From an uncultured bacterium (GTDB lineage: Bacteria > Cyanobacteriota > Vampirovibrionia > Gastranaerophilales > Gastranaerophilaceae), in the NCBI GenBank assembly GCA_902797985.1, contig CADBUZ010000002.1:23164-87163 (forward strand): DNA of 64,000 nucleotides, written 5' to 3'. Numbering within the stretch: the first letter of the stretch is position 1; each line of letters begins with the position of its first letter. The translations under genes were made by a program, and so were the position numbers. A model generated the notes under the pieces. It ran no database searches. It was not told the DNA's origin and worked only from the letters and a program-made list of their open reading frames with translations. Shown piece by piece: positions 33,926 to 43,950 of this stretch.

Positions 33926-36900
33926 ATGAAGAATAAGTACTTAAAATATATATATGCATTAATCATTTTTTATTTGGTTTGGTTAATATTTATTCCGTTG
34001 GGATTCAGACTTATAATAAAACCTGTTCTCAACTTAATCAAACCAATAGCTAATGTTGAAATTATTCGTCCGAGATTACATACGGGAATTTTACCAAATA
34101 TAAAATTTAAAGCTGATAAAATAACTCTTTTGAATAAAGATAATTCTTCTGCTTTTGAAATTACAAAACCAAAACTCAACGTAAGAATTATCCCATTTTT
34201 GGCCGGAAAAGTTCACATTAACAGTTTTGAAGGAGTAAATATTGATGCAAAATTGAACCTAAAAGATAAACTTTATTTAGGTGACTATCCTATACTAATT
34301 CCGGAGAAAAAAATTGATTTAAAAATAAATAGAATTAAAATTAAAAAACTTGATATTATGCTGGATGAAACTAATTCAAAACACGTTTTATCAGGTGATA
34401 ATTTGTATTTTAAAACAACAAGAAGAGCCTTCGTCTGCAGCGGAAAATCAGCTTTAAAATCAAACCAAAACACTGCTTTTATAAATTATAATGTTAATTT
34501 CCCCAGATATAAAAATCTTAGAAACACAAAATTTGATATAAATGTTTTAAATTTAAATCTTCAACCTTTTTCAAATTTAATATCTAATTTGACAAATAAC
34601 GAAGTAACATCAATGTTTGGTACAATCAATTTAAGTTCAAACAATAAAAATTTAACCGCTAATTTAGATAAAATAAAAATTTGTTTTAAAGATAAATATA
34701 GAGATATTATTTTACCTGAAACTTTTAAAATTGAATCTAAACATAAAATAAAAGAAAACGGATTTAAAATCAAAACATTAACAGCAGACGGTAAAAATAT
34801 ACATGCTTCACTTAAAGGTGAAATAAAATCAATTTTTTCACAAAAACCGTTTTTCAATCTTCAAGTTGATATAAAACCTTCTGATATGAGAGCCGGAGCG
34901 TTAATGCTTCCACCGATAATTACGCCTGATATAAATATTCCAAAACTAAAACAATATCCGTTTTATGCAGATATATCAGGAAAAATGAAAATAAAAGGTA
35001 AATTTCCTGAACCTGATATTACAGGTGATATAAAGGTAACAAATGGGGTATTAATCAGACCTATACCAAACACAACAAAAGGTGCTGATATAAACATTAA
35101 ATTTATGGGTAAACAATTATTACTAGACGTAGTAGTTCCTGCAGGCGGTAAGGAAGTTGTTTATGTATCAGGCGATATAATGGTATATGGCGACAAATAT
35201 GCCCATTTGAAAGTTAAAAGCTCACAAAACGTAAATTTAGGGGTAGCTGAATTTGCTCTTAATCCAATTCATGAAGTATTTTGTTTCATGCTGGGGCCTG
35301 TTCCTATTATGGATATTAACGGTTTGGGTAATGTTGATATTAGAATTGAAGGAACTAAAAAAGATCCGCATATTTGGGGTGATTTTAATTTTAAAAATAC
35401 TTCTGCCAGATTTTTAAAAATTAATAATATGGTATTAGAGCGTGCTAACGGGAATTTAAATTTTAATGACCAAAATGCTCACTTTAAAAATGATACCGGA
35501 ATTTTACATGGGAAAAAAGTTACAGTAGATGGAGTATGTACATTATTTGGTGATTTAGATTTTAACGTTACCGCTAATAATCAAAACTTAAGTGATTTAT
35601 ATAAAATTCTTACAACTTCACCAATGTTAAAAGATATAAAATCAATTGTTCCTGTTCTGACTAATATCAAAGGTTCATCCGATTTCTTCTTAAATTTAAA
35701 GGGTAAATTATTAGATATCAACGATTTAAAAATAAATGAAAATGTCTTTCCTAAAGGCTTCATTAAATTGCTTGGTAATTCAGTTAATATAGAGAATTTA
35801 ACAGTTAAAAACCTAAAAGGACAAATAAATTTTAATAAAAAAGATTGTGATTTTGATTTAAACGGAAATCTTTCATCAGGTTCAAAATCAACAATAATAG
35901 GATTCATAAAAGATAATATTGCAGATATAGATATTAATACTCCTAAGCTATATGTTAATGACCTTAGTCCTAAAAGTTTTAAATTTTTAGATCCTTTATA
36001 TGTTAAACTAAAGGCACATTATAAAGGTCCTTTAAATGAAATAGAAATTGGCGGAATTGATGCAATAATAGATATTTTACACGATTTTAAACCTGTTAAA
36101 AACAGTAAAATCAATTCCGGAAAAATATTATTAAAAAATTCTAATTTAAATATTTCAAATCTTAAAGGCAAAATAAAACAAAATCCGTTTAATGTTAATT
36201 TAAGAGCAGATAATATCGGAAATAAAAAATTAAATCTCACAAATGCAAAAATTAATGGAAATATAAATTGTAAATCATTTGATTTAACTGCTATTAATGC
36301 AATTATTCAAGCAAATATTATGCCTTATGATATTCAAAAAGAACTTAATAAGCTATATTTTAAATCAGGAACAGCAGATATATGGGCAAAAATTAGAAAT
36401 AGTAAAACAGATGCTACAATTAATATTCATCCTGCTAAAATTAATTATTTATTATACAAAAATACAAAAAAAGAAAATGTTATCACCCCTATTAATCTAA
36501 TTAGCGGACAAATAACAATTAGAAACAACTTACTTAAACTAAACAAAATAAATACATTAGTTGATGAAATGCCTGTTTTATTATATGGGGAAATCAAAAA
36601 TATCTATCAAAACCCTCAATATAATATAAAACTTCATTCAAAACTTATGCAAAAAACATTTGATAAATATTGGAACTCATATAATATTTATCCGATTAAA
36701 ACAAATGGAGATATTTTATATTATGCAAATATATTAGGAAATAAAACACGAACAAAAATCAAATCTGATGTAAAAATAGAGGCAAATTCGAGTATATATT
36801 ATATGGGTGCAACTATTGGTGACTCTATTAATCCAATTACAGTTAATATAGATGCTGATATAGATAAAACAGGATGGATAAAACTAAACAAATTTAAATA

Positions 36901-38311
36901 TAATAAACTCATATCTTCTCAAAACCATAAACAAACAATCCTGCCTCTGGTATCTATGCACGGTCAATTAAAAAATTTAGGAAAAATATTCGAATTTCAT
37001 AACTTTATAATAAAAACAGAGAACCCGACAAATGCTAATTTGTTCAATATTATCTTTAAAAAACCTACAATAAAACAGGGTTATTTTACATCAAATCTAA
37101 AAATGAACGGACGCTCTGACAGACCAAAAATTATAGGAAAATTAGACGTTAATAATTTGGAAATGCCTTATTTGAATACAACTGTCAAAGGGTTAAATAT
37201 TAACTTTAAGCCGGATGTTATCACTTTAACAACAAAAGGAACAGTTTTAGATAATTATATTATGGGCAACATTAATATTAAAAATAATCTTGTTCCTCCG
37301 TACAGAATAAACAATGCGGATATATATATAAACGATTTAAATATAGATAGTTCAATGAATCAGTTGAAACAATTAGAGTTAAAAGGAATATCTTCTGCAA
37401 TATCAACAGATATAGATACAAGCGGAACTACTCTTATTCATTCAATTTTATTAAATAACGTAAAAATCAGGGCGGGAATTGTAAGAATTAGAAACATAAA
37501 AGCTTCTAATCTTATTGCAAATTGTTCAATGAATGAAAAAATGCAGTTATCCGTAGATAAATTCAAATTTAACATGGCGAGCGGAACAATATCAGGAAAA
37601 ATAAAATATAACTTGTTGAATAATTTAACGAACATGGAATTAAATGCTAATAAAGTTAATGCAAATGAACTTTCTATAGCATTATTTGACCTGCCAAATC
37701 AAATTTTTGGTTCTTTAACAGGTGCGATTGAATTAAACTTTAATGCAACAAATGATACGACAAGATTATCAACATTAAGCGGATACGGAACATTCAATGT
37801 TTCAAAAGGAAGAATGCCTAAACTTGGCTCATTAGAATATTTATTAAGAGCAGGAAACCTGATTAAAGGCGGAATAACAAGTCTTTCAATGAATGGAATA
37901 ATAGATATAATTACTCCTATGAAAACAGGCGAATTTTCCGGTATAAAAGGAAGACTAAGAATAAAAGATGGTATTGCAAAGACTGTGGAAATTCAAACAA
38001 TCGGAAAAAACCTGAATTTATATATGGCAGGCAGTTTAAACTTGTCTAATCAGAATGCTGATATGCACGTATATGGTCAATTATCAAGAAAAATTTCAAC
38101 AATACTGGGCGCAGCAGGAAATATTTCTTTGAACACTTTATTTAATAAAATTCCTTGGATATCATTAGATAATAATAGTCCGTTGATTAATGATTTGAAT
38201 AAAATTCCGGGTATAGAATTGTCAAATAAATCTACAAGACGATTTATGGTTGAAATTCTTGGTGACATTAATGGTGAAAATTTTGTTAAAAGCTTCAAAT
38301 GGATAAACTAA
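33926..38311 (+). CDS. AsmA/TamB-like giant envelope protein
   Basis: 1461 residues. One N-terminal membrane anchor (about 6-30), then a very long repetitive beta-rich region with many short strands and Asn/Ile/Lys-rich turns. Near the C-terminus is the conserved AsmA-like block (about 1330-1440: SLEYLLRAGNLIKGG, FSGIKGRLRIKDGIAKT and LNLYMAGSLNLSNQNADMHVYGQL). Proteins of this kind are anchored in the inner membrane, span the periplasm as a hydrophobic groove and move phospholipid towards the outer membrane or help outer-membrane assembly. This is good evidence for a double-membrane cell. No partner TamA/BamA gene is nearby; nusB follows 79 bases later with its own promoter. Confidence 0.85.
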   Translation: MKNKYLKYIYALIIFYLVWLIFIPLGFRLIIKPVLNLIKPIANVEIIRPRLHTGILPNIKFKADKITLLNKDNSSAFEITKPKLNVRIIPFLAGKVHINSFEGVNIDAKLNLKDKLYLGDYPILIPEKKIDLKINRIKIKKLDIMLDETNSKHVLSGDNLYFKTTRRAFVCSGKSALKSNQNTAFINYNVNFPRYKNLRNTKFDINVLNLNLQPFSNLISNLTNNEVTSMFGTINLSSNNKNLTANLDKIKICFKDKYRDIILPETFKIESKHKIKENGFKIKTLTADGKNIHASLKGEIKSIFSQKPFFNLQVDIKPSDMRAGALMLPPIITPDINIPKLKQYPFYADISGKMKIKGKFPEPDITGDIKVTNGVLIRPIPNTTKGADINIKFMGKQLLLDVVVPAGGKEVVYVSGDIMVYGDKYAHLKVKSSQNVNLGVAEFALNPIHEVFCFMLGPVPIMDINGLGNVDIRIEGTKKDPHIWGDFNFKNTSARFLKINNMVLERANGNLNFNDQNAHFKNDTGILHGKKVTVDGVCTLFGDLDFNVTANNQNLSDLYKILTTSPMLKDIKSIVPVLTNIKGSSDFFLNLKGKLLDINDLKINENVFPKGFIKLLGNSVNIENLTVKNLKGQINFNKKDCDFDLNGNLSSGSKSTIIGFIKDNIADIDINTPKLYVNDLSPKSFKFLDPLYVKLKAHYKGPLNEIEIGGIDAIIDILHDFKPVKNSKINSGKILLKNSNLNISNLKGKIKQNPFNVNLRADNIGNKKLNLTNAKINGNINCKSFDLTAINAIIQANIMPYDIQKELNKLYFKSGTADIWAKIRNSKTDATINIHPAKINYLLYKNTKKENVITPINLISGQITIRNNLLKLNKINTLVDEMPVLLYGEIKNIYQNPQYNIKLHSKLMQKTFDKYWNSYNIYPIKTNGDILYYANILGNKTRTKIKSDVKIEANSSIYYMGATIGDSINPITVNIDADIDKTGWIKLNKFKYNKLISSQNHKQTILPLVSMHGQLKNLGKIFEFHNFIIKTENPTNANLFNIIFKKPTIKQGYFTSNLKMNGRSDRPKIIGKLDVNNLEMPYLNTTVKGLNINFKPDVITLTTKGTVLDNYIMGNINIKNNLVPPYRINNADIYINDLNIDSSMNQLKQLELKGISSAISTDIDTSGTTLIHSILLNNVKIRAGIVRIRNIKASNLIANCSMNEKMQLSVDKFKFNMASGTISGKIKYNLLNNLTNMELNANKVNANELSIALFDLPNQIFGSLTGAIELNFNATNDTTRLSTLSGYGTFNVSKGRMPKLGSLEYLLRAGNLIKGGITSLSMNGIIDIITPMKTGEFSGIKGRLRIKDGIAKTVEIQTIGKNLNLYMAGSLNLSNQNADMHVYGQLSRKISTILGAAGNISLNTLFNKIPWISLDNNSPLINDLNKIPGIELSNKSTRRFMVEILGDINGENFVKSFKWIN

Positions 38312-38348
38312 CAATTTTTTCAAATATGTTCATTTCAATATTCTTTCA

Positions 38349-38361
38349 TTTATGTTAAAAT
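38349..38361 (+). promoter_or_regulatory. Extended -10 promoter of nusB-ftsY
   Basis: TTTATGTTAAAAT, hexamer TAAAAT at 38356-38361, TG at 38353-38354; the -35 is weak (TTTCAA). Confidence 0.65.
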
Positions 38362-38390
38362 AAACCCAGATACAAAACTAGGAGAAATTT

Positions 38391-39050
38391 ATGCAAGCAC
38401 GTAGGGCATCGAGAGAATTAGCTTTAATATTATTTTCACAATTTGATAAAAAAATAGTTGAATATTCAGATAAAGACTTTGAAGATATAATTTTAAAATC
38501 AATTAGAGTATTAACTAATAACTCAACAGATGAACTGAAAACAGCAGTAGGTTCATTGATTGATATAAAAGATTTTATTGAAACATATGAAGCGGATGAT
38601 CCGTCTAATCTTGAACGTCCTATAGGAGTTAAAAATAAACCTGTTCAAATTCCTACTACAGCTGATATGATTGAAAAAATAGATACAATATTAGATGTAG
38701 TCGAAAAAACAGTATTTGCCCTTGAAATTGCAGAATTTGCAGTATTGGAATCACAATCTGATGTTCAAGATTATGTTGTTAAAATAGCAAAAGCGTTCAA
38801 AGCACATTATGCTGAAATTGATGAACAAATTCAAAAATTCTCAAAAGGATGGGATATTAACAGATTAGTTAAAATTGATAAGGATGTTTTAAGAATTGCT
38901 ATTATTGAATTACTCTACATCAAAGAAGCTCCGATGAAAGTTGTTGTTGACGAGGCTTTAGAGCTTGCTAAGAAATATTCAACTGATGATAGCTCAGCCT
39001 TTATAAATGGTGTTCTTGCTAAAGTTGTTATAGAAAACGGTGTTAAATAA
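38391..39050 (+). CDS. nusB: Transcription antitermination protein NusB (long form)
   Basis: 219 residues. Binds boxA of rRNA leaders together with NusE for antitermination. The start MQARRASRELALILFSQFD is the typical RNA-binding N-terminus, and the end IKEAPMKVVVDEALELAKKYS...SSAFINGVLAKV (shown in pieces) is the C-terminal signature. Between them lies an insertion of about 70 residues (about 40-115), making it much longer than the ~140-residue E. coli form. A similar long NusB is known from cyanobacteria, supporting the proposed lineage. Ribosome site AGGAGA. The stop overlaps the ftsY start by one base. Confidence 0.93.
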   Translation: MQARRASRELALILFSQFDKKIVEYSDKDFEDIILKSIRVLTNNSTDELKTAVGSLIDIKDFIETYEADDPSNLERPIGVKNKPVQIPTTADMIEKIDTILDVVEKTVFALEIAEFAVLESQSDVQDYVVKIAKAFKAHYAEIDEQIQKFSKGWDINRLVKIDKDVLRIAIIELLYIKEAPMKVVVDEALELAKKYSTDDSSAFINGVLAKVVIENGVK

Positions 39051-39964
39051 TGTTTGGTTTTTTTTCTAACAGTTTTAACAATTTAAAAGAAACTGTCGCA
39101 AAAACAACACAAGCACTTGTTGGTAATGTTGTTGATAGTGTCGCTGAAGAAGAAGAATTTTCTGAATTTGTACTTGATGATATGGAAGATTTACTCATTA
39201 GTGCTGATTTAGGAGTAAATTATGCTTCTGAATTGGTTGATAAATTAAGAAATCAAGACAAAATAAAACCGTCCGTTGTAAAAAATTATTTAAAAGAAGA
39301 ATTTACAAAAACACTTAATTCTGCAGGCAGCACAACCCTTCAATATAAAGAAAACGAATTAAATATATATTTTATTACAGGGGTTAATGGCGCAGGAAAA
39401 ACAACATTAATAGGGAAATTAGCATATAAATTTAAAGAAGAAGGGAAAAAAGTTTTAGTGGCAGCAGCAGATACATTTAGAGCTGCCGCAGAAGAACAAT
39501 TAGATATTTGGTCAAAGAGAGCAGGAGCAGAAATAGTTCGCAGAGATAAAGCTGATCCGGCATCAGTTGTTTATGAAGCTATTCAAAAAGCTAAAAATGA
39601 AAAATTTGATGTTATCCTTGTAGATACTGCAGGAAGATTACAAAATAAATATAACTTGATGGAAGAATTATCTAAAATTAAAAACGTCATAGATAAACAA
39701 GCTCCTGAAAGTTTAAGAGAAAGTATCCTTGTCATTGATGCTAATACAGGACAAAATGGGCTTCAGCAAGCTAAAGTGTTTAAAGATGCTGTCAATTTGA
39801 CATCTGTTGCACTAACAAAATTGGATGGTTCTGCAAAAGGCGCTATTATTTTGGCAATTGCAAAAGAAATGTCACTCCCTGTCAAACTCATAGGAGTGGG
39901 AGAACAAATGACAGACTTGAAACCATTTAATTCTAACGATTTTATTGATGCTTTATTCAACTAA
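39050..39964 (+). CDS. ftsY: Signal recognition particle receptor FtsY
   Basis: 304 residues, the compact NG form without the acidic membrane-binding domain. Receives ribosome-nascent-chain/SRP complexes at the inner membrane. N domain (about 1-100), then the G domain with GVNGAGKTTLIGKLA (G1), DTFRAAAEEQL (G2/insertion box), DTAGRLQNKYNLMEEL (G3), TKLDGSAKGA (G4) and GVGEQMTDLKPF at the end. Translationally coupled to nusB through TAATG, an unusual pairing. The convergent helicase gene ends 8 bases later. Confidence 0.96.
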   Translation: MFGFFSNSFNNLKETVAKTTQALVGNVVDSVAEEEEFSEFVLDDMEDLLISADLGVNYASELVDKLRNQDKIKPSVVKNYLKEEFTKTLNSAGSTTLQYKENELNIYFITGVNGAGKTTLIGKLAYKFKEEGKKVLVAAADTFRAAAEEQLDIWSKRAGAEIVRRDKADPASVVYEAIQKAKNEKFDVILVDTAGRLQNKYNLMEELSKIKNVIDKQAPESLRESILVIDANTGQNGLQQAKVFKDAVNLTSVALTKLDGSAKGAIILAIAKEMSLPVKLIGVGEQMTDLKPFNSNDFIDALFN

Positions 39965-39971
39965 ATCATTA

Positions 39972-42900
39972 TTATAAATAGTTTGTAATTCTGTTAACAC
40001 ATGCTTCTGATGATTTTAACCATTCACGATATGAAAAACGACAAACTTTAAATCCGCATCTTTCAATAATAGCTTGTTTTTTCATGTTTTTCATATTTGA
40101 TTTTATGTTGTCCTTAACACCGTCACATTCTATGACAAACTTGTTATTAACAACAATATCCGCATTAACTCCGCCTAAATCAACACCGGCTTGTATTTCA
40201 TAACCTAATGATCTTAATGTATCTGCAACTTCTCGTTCGAAAGAGTTTTTATACGTATTTTCATCAAGTTCCTTATTCACAATTTTTTGATATTTATCTT
40301 CATATTCTCTGATATATGATAAATAACGTCTAAACAACCCTTCCGGAAGATCAGTAAAATCTTTTGAAACAAAGTTAATCATTTTATTTTTAGCACGGGT
40401 AACTGCAACATTAAATAAATTTGGCTTTTGTAAGAACGTCAAACTTTGAGGAAAACTATTATTTGCAAATGCCCAAGAAATCAAGATAATATCTCTTTCA
40501 TCACCCTGAAAAGTATGCGCAGTACCAATCTCTATTTGATGTTTTTCAATCATATAATCTGAAATTACTTTTCCCAAAGATATTTTCAACTGTTCAACTT
40601 GTGCTCTGAATGGTGAAATAATACCAATAGAAACAGGTTCATCCGGATTATCTCTTTCATTATCTACAATAATTTCATGAACACGTTTTACAAGTGCTTC
40701 AATCTCAGGTAAATTTCTCGTTGCATCTAAATCAACTTTTCCATCAGGCACTTGGACAACTTCAAGAACCTTTTCGTTTGGATTATTCTGACGCATTATT
40801 CTAATTCTGTCAGAATAAAATTCTTTATTTGAAAAATTGATTATAGGAGGCAAACTTCTAAAATGTTCATCTAAAAGAACAGGCCGCATTGAATAATAAT
40901 TTGCAATATCAAACATAGAGTTAGTTCTAAACCTCCACATAAGTTGATATCTGTCAGCCACCTCATATTTACTCATAAATGATTGTTCTTTTGCATTTTC
41001 AAGGAAAGAAAGATGAGGAAGCTGTTTATCGTCACCAACAATAACAGCACGTTTTGCTCTGTATAAAATAGGGAAACAACTTGCTATATCACATTGAGAA
41101 GCTTCGTCAATGATTGCAACATCAAAAAGCCCAGGTTTCATAGGTAATGAACCTGACACAGCATAAGTCGTTACACACCAGCATGGAAATGCTTCTAATA
41201 ATGGTTTAAAATCCTCTGCTTCTAATAATCTGTTTTGTAAGCTTTTCTTTCTTTCTATTAAAGATTTTGAGTGAATAAACAAACGTTGACGTTTTACTTG
41301 ATCACGCATTAATCCTTTTAATGCTTCACGTCTTTTGTTTATCAATATATCTGTAACGAGTTTCTTTTGTTTTTTCTTCAAAGAACGAATTTTTTCAGTT
41401 ATTACATGTATATTACCCATAGCTTGAATATCTTCTTCTATATCCTTCGCTTTACATACAATATCTGCTAACTCAAGTTCTTCATTAAGTTTTAAAATAT
41501 TACCTTGATTAAGAACAAAGTCTTCTATTTTTAATAATTTTTTCAATTTATTTATAGATGTGTAATTGTTAACCGAAGCAAAAAATCCGGACTTTTCAAG
41601 ATTTTTTTCAAGATCAGCGGACAAAGATTTTATTTGATTAATTTCACTTCTTTTAAATTTACCTCTAATGTATATAGGTGCGCCTGTAACTTTTTTCTTT
41701 TCAGCAACTTCTTTACCAATTTCCGTCCACTCACGCTCCATTTTGATAATATTTTCTGCTTTTTGTTCTAATTCACGAATAGTTTCTAACAAATCCTCCA
41801 TATCAGAAACATCAACGAGTACATTATTATCAACATCTTCATCTAAATCAACCTTATTAGACAACAAGTCTTGAAGTTGAAAACTTAATTGTTTTTGATA
41901 ATTTAATCTTCCCGCACGAAGTGCCAAATACGGAGCGCCAAGATTATTTAATCTTTCTGCTACAACATCAACAGCTTTATCCATTCTGGATGCAACTAAA
42001 ACTGTTTTTCCGTTAGCAATTAAGTGTGCAACAAGGTTAACTATTGTTTGAGATTTTCCTGTTCCGGGAGGTCCATACACTGACACTAATTTACTTGTTT
42101 CTATATTTTCTATAACACTTGCTTGAGAATCGCTAAGTGCTAACGGTGTTATAGGGTTAAAGTTTTCGAGATTTTTAGGCGGAATTGTGACAGATTTTGC
42201 CTGTGTATATTCTTCATTTATAACATTTAAAACAGTTTCTCTATATACACCGCTAGGCTTTTCAGCTATTTGAGTAAGCTCGTGAAGTACTCCTGCTGTC
42301 ACAGATGGTCGTTTTGTTAAAATTATTGCACATTGACTTGTCAATGTTATTTTTTCAATTTTAGAAGATGATTTCGAAGGAGTTTCTTCTTCATCACTAT
42401 TTTGTGAATCTTCTTCTTCATGACTATCATCAGACTTTGAAGAAGCTTCTTTTGTAATATTATCTTCATCAATATCATCAGTATGATCTATCGCAATATT
42501 TATATCAGGAATGACAGATCTTAAAGTAGTTAAGAAAATTTCCATTTTTTCTTCCGTAATTGGAAGGGTTGGAACAACATTTAAAAGACCTTCAAGTAAT
42601 TGTTCCATTTCTTCTTCATCACCATTCTTTTGCATAAGTGATGTTAAAGCTCCGGTATTAAGTGACAAAAATTCGTCTGTCAACATACAGTTTATATTCA
42701 CACCGTTACGTTCTAATTTGCATGGCATGTATAATAATGGGGTTAAAAATTCATTTTTCTTTCTACTTTTTGAGTTTCCACCTACAAGAAATAAATAACC
42801 ATATATCAAATATTTTTCTTTTTGATTAAGCTCACTTTGAATCATCATTTCTGTGATTTTACTATCACTTCCATCAAGCCTTAAATATTCAATATCAGAG

Positions 42901-43079
42901 GTAAAAAGCTTATCATCCTCTTTTAAAAATATCCATTTATTATCTTTATCTGCTTTTAAATTTCTAAAAGTTGAACTTTTTACTTCTTCACGAACACAAT
43001 CGTGAAGATATAATGATAATTTTTTTACAAAACTGTTATTAAATGCCGAATTTATCGCTCTTGTTGCTTCTTGTAACAT
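39972..43079 (-). CDS. Superfamily-1 helicase with C-terminal PD-(D/E)XK-type nuclease domain
   Basis: 1035 residues. The AAA_11/AAA_12 (Upf1/DNA2-like) helicase core is split by a helical insertion: Walker A YGPPGTGKSQT near 340, motif Ia VLVASRMDKAVD, motif II IIDEASQCD, motif III VGDDKQLPHL, motifs V/VI AHTFQGDERDI and NVAVTRAK. A final ~100-residue domain has a Vsr/DUF559-like nuclease pattern (VNADIVVNNKFVIECDG, then QAIIERCGFKVCRFSYREW). An acidic Ser/Glu-rich linker occurs at about 215-240. Helicase-nuclease fusions of this type occur in repair and in anti-phage defence. It stands alone here, with no methylase or other defence gene adjacent, so either role is possible. Confidence 0.82.
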   Translation of the reverse strand: MLQEATRAINSAFNNSFVKKLSLYLHDCVREEVKSSTFRNLKADKDNKWIFLKEDDKLFTSDIEYLRLDGSDSKITEMMIQSELNQKEKYLIYGYLFLVGGNSKSRKKNEFLTPLLYMPCKLERNGVNINCMLTDEFLSLNTGALTSLMQKNGDEEEMEQLLEGLLNVVPTLPITEEKMEIFLTTLRSVIPDINIAIDHTDDIDEDNITKEASSKSDDSHEEEDSQNSDEEETPSKSSSKIEKITLTSQCAIILTKRPSVTAGVLHELTQIAEKPSGVYRETVLNVINEEYTQAKSVTIPPKNLENFNPITPLALSDSQASVIENIETSKLVSVYGPPGTGKSQTIVNLVAHLIANGKTVLVASRMDKAVDVVAERLNNLGAPYLALRAGRLNYQKQLSFQLQDLLSNKVDLDEDVDNNVLVDVSDMEDLLETIRELEQKAENIIKMEREWTEIGKEVAEKKKVTGAPIYIRGKFKRSEINQIKSLSADLEKNLEKSGFFASVNNYTSINKLKKLLKIEDFVLNQGNILKLNEELELADIVCKAKDIEEDIQAMGNIHVITEKIRSLKKKQKKLVTDILINKRREALKGLMRDQVKRQRLFIHSKSLIERKKSLQNRLLEAEDFKPLLEAFPCWCVTTYAVSGSLPMKPGLFDVAIIDEASQCDIASCFPILYRAKRAVIVGDDKQLPHLSFLENAKEQSFMSKYEVADRYQLMWRFRTNSMFDIANYYSMRPVLLDEHFRSLPPIINFSNKEFYSDRIRIMRQNNPNEKVLEVVQVPDGKVDLDATRNLPEIEALVKRVHEIIVDNERDNPDEPVSIGIISPFRAQVEQLKISLGKVISDYMIEKHQIEIGTAHTFQGDERDIILISWAFANNSFPQSLTFLQKPNLFNVAVTRAKNKMINFVSKDFTDLPEGLFRRYLSYIREYEDKYQKIVNKELDENTYKNSFEREVADTLRSLGYEIQAGVDLGGVNADIVVNNKFVIECDGVKDNIKSNMKNMKKQAIIERCGFKVCRFSYREWLKSSEACVNRITNYL

Positions 43080-43259
43080 AAATAGTGTACCCTTCTAAAT
43101 TAAATATATAAAAATAGTATACCATATACTCTAACTATTTGTAAGTCCTTTGTTTATAGTAAAAATTAAAGAATTAATTATTAATATAATAATTATGTTA
43201 AGAAATTTGAGATAGAAAATTTTTTGTTATAAAATCAAAATAGCGTAGGAGTCATTATT

Positions 43260-43949
43260 ATGAAAAGATTTATATATGGAATTGTATTAGTTATTTTACT
43301 TTCAGTGCCTTCATTTGCATGGGATGTAAAAGATGTTGCACAATTACAGGAAAGAATGAATTATGTTGGTTTTAATATTTTAAATGCAAACAGAATTGAG
43401 CACAGATTAATTTTTCAAGTTATAAATCGTGTATACACAAGAGATAAATGGGCGGATGTAAGTTCTGTAAACAGAACAGTATGGATAAAACCTACAATGT
43501 TACCATATATTGATAGTGATGATGAATTGGCAGGAATTTTAAGCCACCAAATCGCTCACGGTGTAGATACTTATGAAGGTATTTTGAGAGGATATATATC
43601 TATTCTTAATTATTGGGTTGCTCCTAATAAATATGACTTAAAAGCTGATAAAAGAGCTGTAGATTATATGGTTAATGCCGGATATAATCCTTTAGCATAT
43701 ATTGTTATTCTTAATAAAATAGGTCAACAATATCGTTATGATATTTTTTCTAACCATACGTTAATCTCAAGAAGAATGATGCTTATATACGAATATATTT
43801 TTACAAAGTATCCTTCTATTCTTGCTGATAATGAATACAAAGATAATGTATATTATCAAAATTTCTTATTGACATCCAGAACAAATAGGCGTATGTTACA
43901 AGAAAAAGTAATATCAGGTTCCAACAAAAAACTAAACTATAAATATTAA
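43260..43949 (+). CDS. Secreted M48-like protein with a disabled zinc-protease site
   Basis: 229 residues with a signal peptide (about 1-20, ending PSFA). The body resembles the M48 metalloprotease domain: LAGILSHQIAHGVD aligns with the HExxH helix, and KYDLKADKRAVDYMVNAGYNP aligns with the ExxAD helix and the following AGYDP turn. The catalytic Glu is Gln97 (His96-Gln97-Ile98-Ala99-His100) and the third zinc ligand Glu is Asp126. It is therefore probably a non-catalytic binding or chaperone-like protein. Ribosome site TAGGAG. The next secreted gene starts 2 bases after the stop, so the pair is an operon. Confidence 0.7.
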   Translation: MKRFIYGIVLVILLSVPSFAWDVKDVAQLQERMNYVGFNILNANRIEHRLIFQVINRVYTRDKWADVSSVNRTVWIKPTMLPYIDSDDELAGILSHQIAHGVDTYEGILRGYISILNYWVAPNKYDLKADKRAVDYMVNAGYNPLAYIVILNKIGQQYRYDIFSNHTLISRRMMLIYEYIFTKYPSILADNEYKDNVYYQNFLLTSRTNRRMLQEKVISGSNKKLNYKY

Positions 43950-43950
43950 T

